64,000 nt of DNA, taken from Sphingomonas asaccharolytica NBRC 15499. GTDB taxonomy: Bacteria; Pseudomonadota; Alphaproteobacteria; Sphingomonadales; Sphingomonadaceae. The stretch's first letter is position 1. Each line of letters opens with the position of its first letter. Of this stretch, positions 7,681 to 15,150 are shown one piece after another. Location: the NCBI RefSeq assembly GCF_001598355.1, contig NZ_BCYU01000013.1:1-64000 (forward strand), written 5' to 3'. The notes beneath the pieces were generated by a model. It did not search any database. It had not been told where the DNA came from and worked only from the letters and a program-made list of their open reading frames with translations. A program made the translations under genes and the position numbers.

Positions 7681-8115
7681 TCAGGCGAAGCCGGCACCCG
7701 CCTCGCGCGGCTCGCAGCGGATCAGGCGGCTGGTCGCGACCGCCGCCTGGCGATGGACGACCGCGAGGCGATAGGCGGGGTCGGTCACCATCTCGAGAAA
7801 GGTGTGCGCCGAGGGGTAGAGCGCGACGAACGCGGTATCCCACGCTTCGTCCGCCGGTCCGGTCAGCACCAGCCGCGGCGCGCCCGACCAGATCACGCTG
7901 CCGCCGACGCGGCGAAAGATTGGCCCGCTTTCCGTGCCGTAACGGGCATAGGCCTCGGCGCCGGTCAGCCCGAGCGCGGCGCAGTCATGGCCGTCCGGAT
8001 AGGCAGCGCGCTCGCGATAGCGGACCAGGTTGAGCATCGCGATCGGCGCGTCGCGGGGAAGCGCCTTGAAGGCGTCGAACTGCTCGCGGGTGGGATCGAT
8101 ATGGGCTTCGGGCAT
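7681..8115 (-). CDS. DUF1330 domain protein
   Basis: A 144-residue soluble protein of the ferredoxin-like dimeric alpha/beta-barrel type. MLNLVRYRERA near residue 27 and the region FVALYPSAHTFLEMVTDPAY followed by RLAVVHRQAAV near 105-125 are the conserved DUF1330 blocks. Members are small and enzyme-like, but most lack a known reaction. The ATG at 8115 begins MPEAHIDPT. It is transcribed away from the antitoxin-like ORF at 8167. Confidence 0.85.
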   Translation of the reverse strand: MPEAHIDPTREQFDAFKALPRDAPIAMLNLVRYRERAAYPDGHDCAALGLTGAEAYARYGTESGPIFRRVGGSVIWSGAPRLVLTGPADEAWDTAFVALYPSAHTFLEMVTDPAYRLAVVHRQAAVATSRLIRCEPREAGAGFA

Positions 8116-8166
8116 GGCGCGCCTTTCGAACTTTGCGAACTCGCGCCGTGGGTATATTTCGTGCGA

Positions 8167-8343
8167 GTGACCAGCGAAAAGTCCCTGTTCGATATCTGCG
8201 ATCCGGTCGCTGAGGCGGCAGCGGACGCGCGGGCGGAACTGGATGTGTTAGCGGGTCGGCTGATCAGTCACTCCGCCGTCAAGCGTTGGATGGCATCTTG
8301 GAGTTCAACTGAGCCCTTACCGCGACCTCGCGTTGGGGACTGA
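8167..8343 (+). CDS. Putative antitoxin-like small protein
   Basis: A 58-residue ORF reading from GTG: FDICDPVAEAAADARAEL, then VLAGRLISHSAVKRWMASW and a PRPRVGD end. The layout of an acidic Ala-rich helix, then AGR-ISH-AVKRWLASW and a Pro/Arg end resembles short antitoxins paired with RelE/ParE toxins. No toxin gene follows: after the stop only a 17-codon stub (LVNWHRDPIW...) is open before 8430. The ribosome site is weak. It could be the relic of a toxin-antitoxin pair. The remaining bases of 8116-8436 show nothing else. Confidence 0.38.
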   Translation: MTSEKSLFDICDPVAEAAADARAELDVLAGRLISHSAVKRWMASWSSTEPLPRPRVGD

Positions 8344-8436
8344 CGGGGAGTTTGGTGCATTTGGTAAACTGGCACCGAGATCCGATCTGGAAATTAGCGC
8401 GTTTGGTACGGTAATTCTATCTTCGGGACCGGTTAT

Positions 8437-9258
8437 TCAACTAGTGCGATAGGGTATCCCACAATTATATATGACGTTGAATTTTCGGCAATACTGAGAC
8501 ATCACGTCATTTACTCGCTTGACGCTGCGATCTTGGTCTAGCGCCGGACCGGATAAGATATTTACAATGCTAAAATCTAGCGACTCAACACATTTAAAGG
8601 CTTGATCGAAGGATATTTTTATAAATTTGACTGTTCCGAATTTTCCTTTCCTTTCGAAAATTTCATGACCGTGTCCATAGGAGACAAGGCGAACTTCTTC
8701 TTCTTCTGAAAACCCGGAGCTTTTCATGAAGGGGGCCACTCTAGCAAAATCTGATTTCAAACCGCGCGCGACCCCTTCAATTTGCTCCCGCGATTTTCCT
8801 TCGTTGAACGCTGCTGCAAGCTTTTTTGCTATTGGAAGCGCTAGCTCTGCTTTTTCTTGTTCATCGTATACCACGGCTCCAAGATCGTAAGTAGGTTCTA
8901 ATGCGGAGTATGAGAACAAGTCTTCGGAGAATGAGATGGCGACCCCGTCTGGCCCTGCGTACGCGCGCCACTGACTCAGAGCATTCTCTTCCCTCGTGAA
9001 CGAGCAGATGAATATATTCACATCTTCTTTAAATATCTTTTCAACTTCACAAAAAATGTCTCCAACGTATTCTTTTCTATGAAGTAGATTTGATGTTTGT
9101 ATTGCTAAAACATCCCAAGCATGATCTATTTCCTTAAAATCATTCATTGAAGTGTGATGACTAGCCCATAACTCTCCAGTAGACATCATTGATGCGAACG
9201 CTTGATAATCCGTGTAGTGATAAATTAAATTGTCCGGAATCGAAAATTCACTGCTCAT
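8437..9258 (-). CDS. DUF2971 family protein
   Basis: A 273-residue soluble protein. LIYHYTDYQAF at about residue 11 and LWASHHTSMNDFKEI at about 30 are the DUF2971 start motifs. CSFTREENALSQWRAYA near 90 and a GVAIGF-like strand follow in the usual order. DUF2971 genes often sit in defence or accessory regions, and their activity is unknown. The frame is open to 9426, with candidate ATGs at 9327 and 9258; 9258 is chosen because the family motif follows at once. Base composition is clearly richer in A/T than the flanks, suggesting recent acquisition. It lies directly downstream of nrdB on the same strand. Confidence 0.75.
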   Translation of the reverse strand: MSSEFSIPDNLIYHYTDYQAFASMMSTGELWASHHTSMNDFKEIDHAWDVLAIQTSNLLHRKEYVGDIFCEVEKIFKEDVNIFICSFTREENALSQWRAYAGPDGVAISFSEDLFSYSALEPTYDLGAVVYDEQEKAELALPIAKKLAAAFNEGKSREQIEGVARGLKSDFARVAPFMKSSGFSEEEEVRLVSYGHGHEIFERKGKFGTVKFIKISFDQAFKCVESLDFSIVNILSGPALDQDRSVKRVNDVMSQYCRKFNVIYNCGIPYRTS

Positions 9259-9435
9259 CGTATAGCAAATGGATGCTACCGCTCGCTGGGTTTGATCTCT
9301 TAAATTGCCGGCGCTGGAGTATGTCATTCTGGCCCTATGAAAGGGCAACCCTCGTTCTCGAACAGTAAAACCGAGAGAAGATTGCCCTTTTGCATATTTG
9401 GGGCGCAGCGGCTTGAAGGACGACATTTCGCTGTC

Positions 9436-10494
9436 TCATTCCGCCGCAATCCCCGCCTTATCGAACATATCCCCTTCGCCACTCCCGACATCCTCGTTGG
9501 CCGCCGGCCCGGCCTTCGCCTTCTGCCGCTTGTCGAAGCTGTCCCACACGTCGTTCCACTGACCGCGCGTCGCCGCCTTCGAATATTCCGTCGCGCGGGT
9601 TTCGAAGAAGTTGGCATGCTCGACGCCGTTGAGCATCGGGGTCAGCCAGGGCAGGGGATGCTCGTCGATCATGTAGATCGGCTTCATGCCGAGCTGGCCC
9701 AGGCGCCAGTCGGCGATGTAGCGGATGTACTTCTTGATCTCCTTGGGCGACATGCCGTTGACCGGGCCCTGCTCGAACGCGAGATCGATGAACGCGTCTT
9801 CCAGCCGGATCGTCGTCTGGCACACGTCGCCGATATCGTCGCGCACCGCCTTGGTCAGGCAGTCGCGTTCCTGCACGAAGGCGTGGAACAGGCGGATGAT
9901 GCCTTCGCAATGCAGGCTCTCATCGCGGACCGACCAGGACACGATCTGGCCCATGCCCTTCATCTTGTTGAAGCGCGGGAAGTTCATCAGCATCGCGAAG
10001 CTGGCGAACAGCTGCACACCCTCGGTGAAGCCGCCGAACATCGCCAGCGTGCGGGCGATATCCTCATCGGTGTCGACGCCGAATTGCTGCAGATAGTCGT
10101 GCTTGTCCTTCATCTCGGCATATTCGAGGAACATGCCATATTCGCTCTCGGGCATGCCGATCGTGTCGAGCAGGTGGCTGTACGCCGCGATGTGCACCGT
10201 CTCCATGTTGCTGAACGCGGTCAGCATCATCTTGACCTCGGTCGGCTTGAACACGCGGCCATATTTCTCGTGATAGCAATCCTGCACCTCGACATCCGCC
10301 TGGGTGAAGAAGCGGAAGATCTGGGTCAGCAGGTTGCGCTCGTGGTCCGACAGCTTCTGCGCCCAGTCGCGGCAATCCTCGCCCAGCGGCACCTCTTCGG
10401 GCAGCCAGTGGAGCTGTTGCTGGCGCTTCCAGAATTCGAACGCCCAGGGATATTCGAAGGGCTTGTACTGTTTGGAGGCCTTGAGAAGCGACAT
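9436..10494 (-). CDS. nrdB: Ribonucleotide-diphosphate reductase subunit beta
   Basis: A 352-residue class I R2 protein, which generates the radical used by NrdA for making deoxynucleotides. Iron ligands are visible in the EXXH pattern of NMETVHIAAYSH (about residue 100-112), which also holds the candidate radical Tyr, and in the later motif RDESLHCEG (about 190). The C-terminus is extended and charged (after about 310), and its last residues should dock into NrdA. GAAAGGTC lies before the ATG at 10494. Upstream on the same strand are two small membrane proteins, and nrdA is about 1.3 kb further up, separated by unrelated genes and a repeat cassette. Confidence 0.93.
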   Translation of the reverse strand: MSLLKASKQYKPFEYPWAFEFWKRQQQLHWLPEEVPLGEDCRDWAQKLSDHERNLLTQIFRFFTQADVEVQDCYHEKYGRVFKPTEVKMMLTAFSNMETVHIAAYSHLLDTIGMPESEYGMFLEYAEMKDKHDYLQQFGVDTDEDIARTLAMFGGFTEGVQLFASFAMLMNFPRFNKMKGMGQIVSWSVRDESLHCEGIIRLFHAFVQERDCLTKAVRDDIGDVCQTTIRLEDAFIDLAFEQGPVNGMSPKEIKKYIRYIADWRLGQLGMKPIYMIDEHPLPWLTPMLNGVEHANFFETRATEYSKAATRGQWNDVWDSFDKRQKAKAGPAANEDVGSGEGDMFDKAGIAAE

Positions 10495-10510
10495 GGAGTG
10501 ACCTTTCGGA

Positions 10511-10771
10511 CTAGAATTTGATTGGGATGATGTTGCCGGTCGGCCCGAACAGGCCGAACGAAAAAGCAGCGAGGAAGAGCCACAGCAGCGGCGCGCCGAT
10601 GAGCATGAGGCGCGCGACGCGACGTGCGGCGGCGGGATCGAGGCTGCCGACTTTGGGCGCGGCGCCCACGTCATTTTCAGCGCGATCGGCCATGCGACGG
10701 AAGCGCAGCGCGACGAACAGGTCGGCGACCAGGATCAGCGTCACGATGCCGAGGAAATAGGCGCCGTTCAT
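10511..10771 (-). CDS. Small two-helix membrane protein
   Basis: An 86-residue protein with an N-terminal helix (AYFLGIVTLILVADLFVAL) and a second helix near the C-terminus (LMLIGAPLLWLFLAAFSFG), joined by a charged loop. It starts with an ATG overlapping the stop of the upstream small gene by 4 nt, so the two are translationally coupled. It ends 17 nt before nrdB and probably shares its transcript. No family is recognised. Confidence 0.7.
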   Translation of the reverse strand: MNGAYFLGIVTLILVADLFVALRFRRMADRAENDVGAAPKVGSLDPAAARRVARLMLIGAPLLWLFLAAFSFGLFGPTGNIIPIKF

Positions 10772-10962
10772 GCCCCCGTCCCCCAGCTCGCCATCGCGCT
10801 GGCGAAGACGGTCAGGATCGCGGCCAGCGCGAGCAGCATCGTCGCGCCGATGCGCTGGGCATAGACCGCGCCTTCACTCGTCACGCGGCGGGTGAGGACG
10901 ACGATGCCGCCTGCGCCGGCGACGCCGGCTACCGCATACATGATCAACGGGGCACGGTTCAT
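10768..10962 (-). CDS. Small membrane protein
   Basis: A 64-residue protein with two hydrophobic segments (about 6-24 and 40-60). It overlaps the next gene by ATGA at 10768-10771. Divergent to the DUF2171 gene at 11013, with a 50-bp gap that must hold both promoters. Coupling and helix pattern support it as real; the function is unknown, though the operon with nrdB is suggestive. Confidence 0.65.
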   Translation of the reverse strand: MNRAPLIMYAVAGVAGAGGIVVLTRRVTSEGAVYAQRIGATMLLALAAILTVFASAMASWGTGA

Positions 10963-11012
10963 GCGACCAACTCCGCGGTCGTGCGTTCTGCTGCCGAAAC
11001 CATCACAGGAGA

Positions 11013-11285
11013 ATGACCGTGACCGACCTCAGCCAGATCAAGGAACATATGGAAGTCATCGGCGCCGACGGCGTCCATGTCGGCACCGTCGACCATGTCG
11101 AAGGGGACCGCATCAAGCTGACCAAGAAGGATTCGGGCGCGGATGTCGAGGAAGGGCAGGGCAGCCATGCCGGGCACCACCATTACATCTCGCAGGGCCT
11201 GATCGCCGGTATCGAGGGCGACAAGGTGCGGCTGAGCGCCAACGCTGATGTCGCGGTGTCGTTTGAGGAGGAAGAGCAGGCGTGA
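11013..11285 (+). CDS. DUF2171 domain protein
   Basis: A 90-residue soluble protein with a PRC-barrel-like fold: IKEHMEVIGADGVHVGTVDHVEGDRIKL covers the conserved DUF2171 strand pattern (split here as IKEHMEVIGADGVHVGTV and DHVEGDRIKL). The C-terminus is acidic. CACAGGAGA immediately before the ATG is a strong ribosome site. Such proteins are frequent in stress regulons of this group, but no EcfG box is visible here. The stop lies 5 nt before the first 60-bp repeat. Confidence 0.85.
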   Translation: MTVTDLSQIKEHMEVIGADGVHVGTVDHVEGDRIKLTKKDSGADVEEGQGSHAGHHHYISQGLIAGIEGDKVRLSANADVAVSFEEEEQA

Positions 11286-11290
11286 CGCGA

Positions 11291-11350
11291 TAACTCCCTC
11301 TCCCGTCGGGAGAGGGAGGGAGGCGCGAAGCGCCGGAAGGGTGAGGGCAG
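11291..11350. repeat. 60-bp palindromic repeat, left arm of DUF559 cassette
   Basis: It contains two internal hairpins: CCCTCTCCC-N-GGGAGAGGG and GGCGC-GAA-GCGCC. Its reverse complement equals 11731-11790 at 58 of 60 positions. The DUF559 stop codon lies 6 nt beyond it. Confidence 0.9.
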
Positions 11351-11356
11351 AACGGT

Positions 11357-11731
11357 TCACGCCGCGCTGCCCCTCTTCCTCTTATCCAGCGTTGCGGCCA
11401 CGGCGGCCACTACGCCATCGATATTCTCCATCACGTCCTCATTTGAAAAGCGCTGGACATAAAAGCCCTCGCTTTCGATCACTTTTGTCCGTGCCGCGTC
11501 ATATTCTGCGGTGTTGGCGTGCGTGTCGCCATCGACTTCGATCACCAGCGCTTCCGAGAAGCACATGAAGTCCGCAAAAAACGGACCGATCGGCGTTTGG
11601 TGCCGCCACTTCAGCTCCGGGAGTGCTTCACGCAGCGCACGCAACAACCGACGCTCGGGCGAGGCCGCGTCGCGACGTAGCTGTCGCGCGCGGGGAACGG
11701 TTCCGATCGGTTTGTTCGCGTAAAGGCGCAC
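11357..11731 (-). CDS. DUF559 (Vsr-like) endonuclease-domain protein
   Basis: A 124-residue protein of the DUF559 family, related to very-short-patch-repair endonucleases with a PD-(D/E)XK-like fold. The visible core is a basic helix (ARQLRRDAASPERRLLRALR), then LKWRHQTPIGPFFADFMC, then LVIEVDGDTHANTAEYDAAR with the acidic EVDG motif, then VQRFSNEDV near the end. No helix-turn-helix or partner methylase is present. The GTG at 11731 is the first base of the right-hand repeat read on the minus strand, and the repeat supplies the GGAAGGGTGAGGG purine run as ribosome site; GTG at 11740 is an alternative. Repeats bound the gene tightly on both sides. Confidence 0.85.
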   Translation of the reverse strand: MRLYANKPIGTVPRARQLRRDAASPERRLLRALREALPELKWRHQTPIGPFFADFMCFSEALVIEVDGDTHANTAEYDAARTKVIESEGFYVQRFSNEDVMENIDGVVAAVAATLDKRKRGSAA

Positions 11732-11790
11732 TGCCCTCACCCTTCCGGCGCTTCGCGCCTCCCTCCCTCTCCCGAAGGGAGAGGGAATTA
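11731..11790. repeat. 60-bp palindromic repeat, right arm of DUF559 cassette
   Basis: Inverted copy of 11291-11350 with two mismatches. On the minus strand its last bases hold the ribosome-binding site and start codon of the DUF559 gene. It ends 8 nt before the nrdA stop codon. Confidence 0.9.
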
Positions 11791-11797
11791 GCCTACC

Positions 11798-13720
11798 TCA
11801 CTGGCACGCCAGGCATTCATCGTAATCCGTCGTTTCGCCCAGTTCGAACTTGGGCGCCTCGATCGTGTTGTCGGCCTCGACCCCGCCGGCGAACCCGGCG
11901 CGCTGCACCGATTTCGAGCGGAGGTAGTAAAGCGACTTCACGCCCAATTCCCAGGCGCGGAAGTGGAGCATCAGCAGGTCCCACTTCTCGACATCGGCCG
12001 GGATGAACAGGTTGAGGCTGGTCGACTGGTCGATATAGGGCGTGCGGTCGGCCTGGAGCTCGATCAGCCAGCGCTGGTCGATCTCGAAGCTGGTCTTGTA
12101 GCAGTCCTTTTCCTCCTGGCTCAGGAAGTCGAGATGCTGGACCGAGCCGCCGCGCTCGAGGATCGAATTCCACACCGCATCGCTGTTCTTCGATTTCTCG
12201 ATGAAGATCTTCTCGAGATACGGGTTCTTGACCGAGAACGACCCCGACAGCGTCTTGTGGGTGTAGATGTTGGCCGGGATCGGCTCGATGCACGCGCTGG
12301 TGCCGCCGCAGATGATCGAGATCGACGCGGTCGGCGCGATCGCCATCTTGCAGCTGAAGCGCTCCATCACGCCCATGTCGGCGGCGTCGGGGCAGGGGCC
12401 GCGCTCGACCGCCAGCGCCATCGACGCGGCGTCGACCTGGGCGCGGATCTGCTTGAACATCTTCATGTTCCACGACTTCGCCATCGCGCCTTCGAACGGC
12501 AGGCCGCGCGCCTGAAGGAACGAGTGGAACCCCATCACGCCCAAGCCGACCGACCGCTCACGCATCGCCGAATAAGCGGCGCGCTCCATGCCGGGTTCGG
12601 CGCGGTCGATGAAATCCTGCAGCACATTGTCGAGGAACCGCATGATGTCCTCGATGAAATGCTCGTCCTTGTTCCACTGATCCCAGGTCTCAAGGTTGAG
12701 CGAGCTGAGGCAGCACACCGCGGTGCGATCCTTGCCGAGGTGATCCTTGCCGGTCGGCAGGGTGATTTCCGAGCACAGGTTCGAGGTCGAGACCTTCAAG
12801 CCCAGATCGCGATGATGCTTGGGCATCGTCGAGTTCACGTGATCGGCGAAGATGATGTACGGCTCGCCAGTGGCGAGACGGGTCTCGACCAGCTTCTGGA
12901 ACAGCGCACGGGCATCGACCTTGCCGCGCTCGCTGCCGTCCTTGGGCGACTTGAGCGACCATTCGGAACCGTCGCGCACCGCTTCCATGAAGGCGTCGGG
13001 GATCAGCACGCCGTGGTGCAGGTTGAGCGCCTTGCGGTTGAAGTCGCCCGACGGTTTGCGGATCTCGAGGAATTCCTCGATCTCCGGGTGCGAGATGTCG
13101 AGATAGCAGGCGGCCGAGCCGCGGCGCAGCGAGCCCTGGCTGATCGCCAGCGTCAGGCTGTCCATCACGCGAACGAACGGAATGATGCCGCTGGTCTTGC
13201 CGTTAAGGCCGACCGGCTCGCCGATGCCGCGGACATTGCCCCAATAGGTGCCGATACCGCCGCCGCGCGAGGCGAGCCAGACATTCTCATTCCAGGTGTC
13301 GACGATGCCGTTGAGGCTGTCGGGCACCGAGTTGAGGAAGCACGAGATCGGTAGGCCGCGTCCGGTGCCGCCGTTCGACAGCACGGGGGTCGCCGGCATG
13401 AACCATAGCCGCGAGATATAATCGTAGAGGCGCTGCGCATGCGCGCCGTCATCGGCATAAGCCGACGCCACGCGGACGAAGAGGTCCTGGTACGATTCGC
13501 CCGGGAGCAGATAGCGGTCGTTGAGCGTGTCCTTGCCGAAATCGGTCAGGAGGTCGTCGCGCGAATGATCGACCTCGACTGGGTATGGCTTGGCGATCGA
13601 CTTCGAATCGCGCTTCTTCGTCTGGGGTGCCGTATTCGCCTGCACCGTCGCCGCTGCCGCCTCGATCGCATCGGTCGCCATATTCTCGCCCGTTCCTTCG
13701 GTGTCTCTGAAATCCATCAT
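11798..13720 (-). CDS. nrdA: Ribonucleoside-diphosphate reductase subunit alpha
   Basis: A 640-residue class I R1 subunit, reducing NDPs to dNDPs with NrdB. Visible are the active-site cysteines in LPISCFLNS and TAVCCLSSLNLE, the thiyl Cys motif SNLCSEITLP, the radical-transfer tyrosines in SLYYLRSKS near 600, and the redox-active C-terminus CLACQ. The N-terminus (about 90 residues before the barrel) is Ala/Thr-rich and lacks the ATP-cone domain of longer NrdA proteins, so allosteric on/off control must differ. ATG 13720 follows CAGGGGCGG; the next in-frame ATG is at 13717. It is separated from nrdB by about 1.3 kb. Confidence 0.93.
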   Translation of the reverse strand: MMDFRDTEGTGENMATDAIEAAAATVQANTAPQTKKRDSKSIAKPYPVEVDHSRDDLLTDFGKDTLNDRYLLPGESYQDLFVRVASAYADDGAHAQRLYDYISRLWFMPATPVLSNGGTGRGLPISCFLNSVPDSLNGIVDTWNENVWLASRGGGIGTYWGNVRGIGEPVGLNGKTSGIIPFVRVMDSLTLAISQGSLRRGSAACYLDISHPEIEEFLEIRKPSGDFNRKALNLHHGVLIPDAFMEAVRDGSEWSLKSPKDGSERGKVDARALFQKLVETRLATGEPYIIFADHVNSTMPKHHRDLGLKVSTSNLCSEITLPTGKDHLGKDRTAVCCLSSLNLETWDQWNKDEHFIEDIMRFLDNVLQDFIDRAEPGMERAAYSAMRERSVGLGVMGFHSFLQARGLPFEGAMAKSWNMKMFKQIRAQVDAASMALAVERGPCPDAADMGVMERFSCKMAIAPTASISIICGGTSACIEPIPANIYTHKTLSGSFSVKNPYLEKIFIEKSKNSDAVWNSILERGGSVQHLDFLSQEEKDCYKTSFEIDQRWLIELQADRTPYIDQSTSLNLFIPADVEKWDLLMLHFRAWELGVKSLYYLRSKSVQRAGFAGGVEADNTIEAPKFELGETTDYDECLACQ

Positions 13721-14132
13721 CCGCCCCTGCTTTCCGCTCGCACAAATCGACTCGGGGGAACGAACCCCCATCCTACCATCCGGGCCCAACAGGTGAGAAC
13801 AAAAATAGTCCACAGCCTGTTCAAAAAGCACGCGAGGGGTCCTGCCGCGATATAAGATCGCGACTGGATTTCCACCAGTGCTTGGGTCGCCCCCGAACCG
13901 AACTACAACAGATTGTGCCCATCCGGCTCCGGACGCAATACCGTAAATGACGAATTCATGACTCAGTTCGTCGCTATTTTGACTCGACTCACGGAAGGTC
14001 CGATCCGGTCCATTCGCCGCGACGCGCGGGTTTCCGCGGGCTTCCGCGAAGGCAAGGGAACGAACACGGAACACACAAAAATATTGTGGTCGACTGCTGG
14101 ACCGTATCAACGGGTTGTGGTCGGGTCGAGTC
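13721..14132. other. Long divergent intergenic region upstream of nrdA
   Basis: 412 bp without a convincing gene; the overlapping ORFs have implausible composition. Two weak inverted patterns resembling NrdR boxes are present. One is CTACAACAGATTGTGC at 13902-13917, matching about 11 of 16 consensus positions. The other is CACAA-N5-TTGTG at 14074-14088, which would need a one-base gap to fit. Neither is strong. The region should contain the nrdA promoter on the minus strand and that of the PhyH gene on the plus strand. Confidence 0.4.
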
Positions 14133-15125
14133 ATGACCGATCCGATCGTTCTATTTGATCAGATTCGCGGACTCCGGGCGCTATGGGCGCGGGGGACACG
14201 TCGCGATTCGCCGGCCGAAGCGCATCCCGTGCCGATCCGGACGCTGCTCGACACCCTCGGTCTCGGGCTCGAACAGACGATGTCGATGCTGGGACAGGAG
14301 CGACCAGATTGGCCGGCGTTCGCCGCGTGGATCGAGGCGACCGCGGGTCTGCCCGACGCGGCGCGACTGGCGCGCTACACCGCCTGGTATGATGGCGCCG
14401 AGCCGCCCGCCGAGGAAGTCGCGCGCCAGGCGGCGGTGATGGCGATGGCGCCGGTATTCGACGCCGACGATCTGGCGCGATGGGACCGCGACGGGGTGGT
14501 CGTGCTGCGAGAGGCGATCACAAGCGACCAGGCGGCGGCGATTGCGGATCATCTCTGGTCGATCCTCGATGCCGATCCGGCCGATCCCGCGACCTGGTAC
14601 GGGCCGCGCACCAACGGCATCATGATCCAGCATTTCCAGCATCCGACGATGGACGTGCCGCGTCGCTCGCTGCGCATGGCGAAGGGTTTTGCCGAGCTCT
14701 ACGGCCATGCCGATCTGATCGTGTCGACCGACCGGCTGAGCTTCAATCCGCCGATCAGGCCCGGCTACACCTTTCCCGGGCCGCATCTGCACTGGGACGG
14801 CAATCTGACGCCGCCGATCGCGCTCGAAACCCAGGCGATCCTCTATCTGACCGACACCGCCGCCGATCAGGGCGCGTTGCAGGTCGTGCCGGGTTTTCAC
14901 CATCGTCTGGCGGATGGCTGGATCGCGCGCCTGAACGGCGCGGATCCGCGGACCGTCGACCTGTCGTCCGAGGCCGTGACGGTGCCGGCAGGAGCGGGCG
15001 ATCTCGTGATCTGGCGCCACGAAATCCCCCACGGCGCCAGCGCCAATCGAGCCGACCGGCCGAGGCTGGCGCACTATGTGAACCATTATCCGATGCACTG
15101 GCCCGACCAGCGGCCCTGGCTGTAG
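14133..15125 (+). CDS. Phytanoyl-CoA dioxygenase (PhyH) family protein
   Basis: A 330-residue cytosolic Fe(II)/2-oxoglutarate oxygenase-like protein. After about 120 residues of helical N-terminus, the PhyH domain begins at DLARWDRDGVVVLREAI. The metal-binding HxD is seen in HLHWDGN (about 217-221), and the distal His with a following strand is in WRHEIPHGAS near 295. The motif AILYLTDTAADQGALQVVPG between them is typical. The substrate is unknown, since the family acts on many hydrophobic and hydroxylated compounds. The ATG at 14133 has only a weak ribosome site; TTG at 14115 is an alternative. Confidence 0.82.
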   Translation: MTDPIVLFDQIRGLRALWARGTRRDSPAEAHPVPIRTLLDTLGLGLEQTMSMLGQERPDWPAFAAWIEATAGLPDAARLARYTAWYDGAEPPAEEVARQAAVMAMAPVFDADDLARWDRDGVVVLREAITSDQAAAIADHLWSILDADPADPATWYGPRTNGIMIQHFQHPTMDVPRRSLRMAKGFAELYGHADLIVSTDRLSFNPPIRPGYTFPGPHLHWDGNLTPPIALETQAILYLTDTAADQGALQVVPGFHHRLADGWIARLNGADPRTVDLSSEAVTVPAGAGDLVIWRHEIPHGASANRADRPRLAHYVNHYPMHWPDQRPWL

Positions 15126-15150
15126 CGCCTGGGTCCGATGGCGCGCGTCC

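Noticed and set aside
13801-13825. DnaA box near nrdA
   Set aside because: TAGTCCACA matches TTATCCACA at only 7 of 9 positions, which is expected by chance in such a region.
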